Below, one piece after another: positions 29,904 through 32,063 of a stretch of 32,063 nucleotides of DNA (position 1 is the first letter of the stretch; the number at the start of each line of letters is the position of its first letter). The position numbers and the translations under genes were made by a program. The notes beneath the pieces were generated by a model. That model was not told the DNA's origin. It searched no databases and saw nothing but the letters and a program-made list of their open reading frames with translations. Source of the stretch: JAOAFX01 sp049700315. Lineage in GTDB: Bacteria > Hydrothermota > Tepidihabitantia > SM23-42 > JAOAFX01. The DNA lies in assembly GCA_049700315.1 (NCBI GenBank), contig JBNAVN010000028.1, forward strand, positions 1-32,063. Direction: 5' to 3'.

Positions 29904-31211
29904 ATGACGAGAAAAACCGAATTAATTGTTAACCTTCTTGGTGATTCAATAATATTATTCTGTGCATTTTCTATAAGCTGGCGAGCCTCAGCGATAAATC
30001 AGCCAGCAACGAGCCAGCACGCAATTATTGCTAACCTTGGTTTGCTTGTATTCTGGCTTTTCGTTTTCCAATCATTTGATTTATATAAGACCCGATCCCA
30101 GATTCAGATTATGAATGGACTTTTTTCGCTGCTTAAAGGGATACTATTGGGTATGGTGATTCTCCTTTCCTTTGCCTATCTTATGAACATAGATTTTTTC
30201 AAGGCTAAAGGATTTTTGCCTTCATACTGTATTTTGTGTTCCTCATTGTTGATCTGGCGATTTATGTTCTGGGGCATTGTCGGTGAATATGCAAGAAAAA
30301 CGCCACACCGGGTCATTGTCTTCAAAAACGGTGAAAATACTTCTGCATATGAAGGATTTTCTGCAGTAAAAGAAATAAGATTTTCTGAAATGACTCCTGA
30401 TCTGCCCGGTAGAATTTTCAAAGAAAACAAGATTGATGGAATAATTATTGATAGCAATGGGCAGGCACAGATGAATGTCCTGCATCTAATCTCTCAATTT
30501 ACCGAAAGCAAATACGGAATATTTGTCTCACCCAAATTATATCCCCTGGTTTATCAGCATTTTCTCATAAAAAAGGTTCCAGATTCAAATCTTCTGCAAA
30601 TCATATTTCACCCCCTTTCAGCCTGGGATCGTTTTTTGAAGAGACTAACTGACATCTTGATATCACTTATTGCTCTATTATTTCTCTTCCCATTAATGGT
30701 GGCGATCGCCATATTAATAAAAATTGATACCCCCGGACCAATTTTCTACACGCAAAAAAGGGTTGGTTTTCGCGGTAAAAAATTCTCTCTGATCAAATTT
30801 CGTTCAATGATTCAAGATGCTGAAAAACATACCGGACCTATCTGGGCAAAGAAGAATGACAAAAGAATTACCCGTATGGGAAGAATTATGAGACCTTTCC
30901 GCCTTGATGAACTTCCCCAACTTTTGAATGTCCTGGTCGGCGATATGAGTTTCATTGGACCAAGACCTGAAAGACCTCATTTTGTATCCAGGTTTATTGA
31001 TCAAATCCCTCTTTATCCACTGCGTCAGACAGTTCATCCTGGCATTACTGGACTTGCACAGGTGAAATACTCTTATGACCAGACCATAGAAGATGTAAAA
31101 AGGAAACTTGATTATGACCTTGAATACATAAACAATATTTCTATACGACTGGATCTGAAAATTTTCATGAAAACTGCATTAACGGTTCTTAAACGTCAAG
31201 GTGCGCACTAA
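29904..31211 (+). CDS. Membrane undecaprenyl-phosphate glycosyl-1-phosphate transferase (polyprenyl glycosylphosphotransferase)
   Basis: The protein has 435 residues. The N-terminal half has four membrane segments (about 8-28, 40-60, 77-96, 108-126) and a Rossmann-like linker (about 130-225). The C-terminal catalytic domain (about 235-432) has a membrane helix, DTPGPIFYTQKRVG (about 275-288), KFRSM, RPFRLDELPQLLNV and GDMSFIGPRPERP, the bacterial sugar-transferase signature. It moves a sugar-1-phosphate from a nucleotide sugar to the lipid carrier, starting exopolysaccharide or O-antigen synthesis. ATG 29904 is the only start allowed by the in-frame stop at 29883. The next gene starts directly after its stop. 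No other capsule or O-antigen genes follow in the window. Confidence 0.92.
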   Translation: MTRKTELIVNLLGDSIILFCAFSISWRASAINQPATSQHAIIANLGLLVFWLFVFQSFDLYKTRSQIQIMNGLFSLLKGILLGMVILLSFAYLMNIDFFKAKGFLPSYCILCSSLLIWRFMFWGIVGEYARKTPHRVIVFKNGENTSAYEGFSAVKEIRFSEMTPDLPGRIFKENKIDGIIIDSNGQAQMNVLHLISQFTESKYGIFVSPKLYPLVYQHFLIKKVPDSNLLQIIFHPLSAWDRFLKRLTDILISLIALLFLFPLMVAIAILIKIDTPGPIFYTQKRVGFRGKKFSLIKFRSMIQDAEKHTGPIWAKKNDKRITRMGRIMRPFRLDELPQLLNVLVGDMSFIGPRPERPHFVSRFIDQIPLYPLRQTVHPGITGLAQVKYSYDQTIEDVKRKLDYDLEYINNISIRLDLKIFMKTALTVLKRQGAH

Positions 31212-31850
31212 TTGTTAATTATATTTTTCATATTGACTCAGAATTTGCCAATTACCTGGTCTCAAAGTTATTGCACTTATGATGAAGCCCATGGTTTGGG
31301 TTCAGGAGAATATGGACTGGGCTTTGGCATTGACAACTACTGCATATATAGTGGAACCAATGATACAATTGCCTATGATGAAAGAAGGTTTGATGTCTGG
31401 GCGAGAACCGGCATTGTCAAAAACTTTGAATTTGAACTGAAATACTCCTATCCCACTGCTGGTGTTGCTTCAATAAAATATCAATTATGGGACAAAATGA
31501 TAACCAGTGCACTTAAATTTGGTTTTGGATATATGAAAGGGACAAGAATCGGTTATGTTACAGATTATGTCTATGATTTTTATGGCACATTGCTCATAGA
31601 GAAGAATCTGACGCATGGAATAGAATTTTTATACACACCAAAGATAATTTATTCAATTCACTATCGTGATAGACAGGAACATTCTGATAGACCACCAAGA
31701 AAAATATCACACATTGGTCATTGTTTTGGTTTTGCCCTGGGTACAAGAATCATTTTTTTGCCGGAGATAAACTGGCTCTGGGGTAATAACGATGGCACAC
31801 ACTATATGGTCAATCAATTTGGAATAGGCGCCAATTTAAAGATAAACTAA
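31212..31850 (+). CDS. Exported beta-barrel-like protein, unknown function
   Basis: The protein has 212 residues, starting with TTG 31212, the base right after the preceding TAA. AAGGTG (31199-31204) can act as the ribosome-binding sequence. The signal peptide is short and hydrophobic (LIIFFILTQNLPITWSQS). The mature part is rich in Gly, Tyr and Phe with alternating strands (YGLGFGIDNY, FEFELKYSYP, LKFGFGYMKGTRIGYV, FGIGANLKIN) and resembles a small outer-membrane barrel. It is cotranscribed with the sugar transferase, so a role in polysaccharide display is possible but unsupported. No homologue is recognised. Confidence 0.65.
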   Translation: MLIIFFILTQNLPITWSQSYCTYDEAHGLGSGEYGLGFGIDNYCIYSGTNDTIAYDERRFDVWARTGIVKNFEFELKYSYPTAGVASIKYQLWDKMITSALKFGFGYMKGTRIGYVTDYVYDFYGTLLIEKNLTHGIEFLYTPKIIYSIHYRDRQEHSDRPPRKISHIGHCFGFALGTRIIFLPEINWLWGNNDGTHYMVNQFGIGANLKIN

Positions 31851-31868
31851 AACTCTTATCTTTTCCCC

Positions 31869-31896
31869 TTGACAATTCAGGAAATTAGGGTATAAT
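31869..31896 (+). promoter_or_regulatory. Strong promoter for the gene cut by the window end
   Basis: TTGACA (31869-31874), a 16-bp spacer and TATAAT (31891-31896) predict +1 near 31903. The leader of about 120 nt has two tiny ORFs (GTG 31930-31956 and ATG 31968-31979) and ends in AAAGGAGGT before ATG 32023. Confidence 0.88.
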
Positions 31897-32022
31897 ATAT
31901 ATATAATTAGGGTTGAAAAGGGAAAGGGGGTGGTGTTATTGGAATTATTGACCTGAGAACAAAGGGGATGAAAATCTAAGAGGATCTTTATCTATCTGTA
32001 TAAACAGGAAAGGAGGTAAAAC

Positions 32023-32063
32023 ATGATAGGTTTGGTTTCTGTCTTATTGGTGGCATTATTGCC
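32023..32063 (+). CDS. Start of an exported protein, truncated by the window
   Basis: Only 13 codons are visible (MIGLVSVLLVALL), a hydrophobic stretch that looks like a signal peptide or membrane anchor. AAAGGAGGT sits six bases before the ATG, and a near-consensus promoter lies upstream, so strong expression is likely. Nothing more can be said about the product. Confidence 0.6.
   Translation, partial: MIGLVSVLLVALL

Noticed and set aside
31930..31979. Two tiny ORFs (GTG 31930 and ATG 31968) as leader peptides or attenuator
   Set aside because: Such short ORFs are frequent by chance, there is no run of one amino acid codon, and no terminator-antiterminator hairpins are seen.

Overview
The window is an AT-rich, densely coding piece of a Gram-negative-type bacterial chromosome. 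Outer-membrane beta-barrels, TonB/ExbBD and FlgD-like/Ig-like secreted proteins point to a diderm. A four-subunit pyruvate:ferredoxin oxidoreductase points to anaerobic metabolism. An alternative (Bacteroidetes-type) GlmU-like protein, a geranylgeranylglyceryl-phosphate synthase and PorV-like barrels with FlgD-like C-termini together suggest an uncultivated lineage near the FCB group, for example WOR-3/Stahlbacteria or Cloacimonetes-like. This placement is inference from gene content; there is no rRNA gene and I see no tRNA.

Layout. (1) 68-2051 (+): two exported beta-barrel-like proteins of unknown role. (2) 2223-3431 (+): aspartate kinase from a leaderless promoter, convergent with (3) 6948-3448 (-): an exported TldD-type metalloprotease followed by a paralogue that has lost the metal motif. 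(4) 7827-7213 (-): a HAD phosphatase. (5) 10864-7910 (-): porG-porD-porA-porB with stop/start overlaps. (6) 19912-11115 (-): a nine-kilobase envelope operon made of an Ig/FlgD-like secreted protein, a PorV-like barrel with a FlgD-like tail, an 817-residue TPR protein, ExbB, two ExbDs, TonB, and a FlgD/OmpA-like protein. (7) 22488-20022 (-): half-size EamA transporter, GlmU-like left-handed beta-helix protein, ROK sugar kinase. (8) 29777-22825 (-): GGGP synthase, PurD, a Sua5/low-molecular-weight phosphatase fusion, a double-domain ThyX, RecJ and a PgeF/YfiH protein. (9) 29904-31850 (+): a membrane sugar-1-phosphate transferase and an exported barrel, then a strong promoter and the start of another exported protein cut by the window end.

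Regulatory reading. Eight promoters can be read by eye, all TTGA(C/T)(A/T) and TATAAT separated by exactly 16 bp. At three of them the first ATG lies at the predicted +1 (lysC, EamA, GGGP synthase), so these messages are probably leaderless; a fourth places a six-codon ORF there. Several start codons were revised on this basis.

Repeats. The only long gene-free stretch (22489-22824) holds two perfect 105-bp tandem copies, each with a 51-bp inverted pair of REP-like hairpins (REPIN-like). A second family of degenerate ACGAAA/TTTCGT repeats occurs at 1-30, 7024-7160 and 22530-22560. Short repeats of the kind usually found between genes are translated at the N-termini of two exported proteins.

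Nothing here resembles CRISPR, prophage or an insertion sequence. The best candidate for an undescribed system is the envelope operon 19912-11115.
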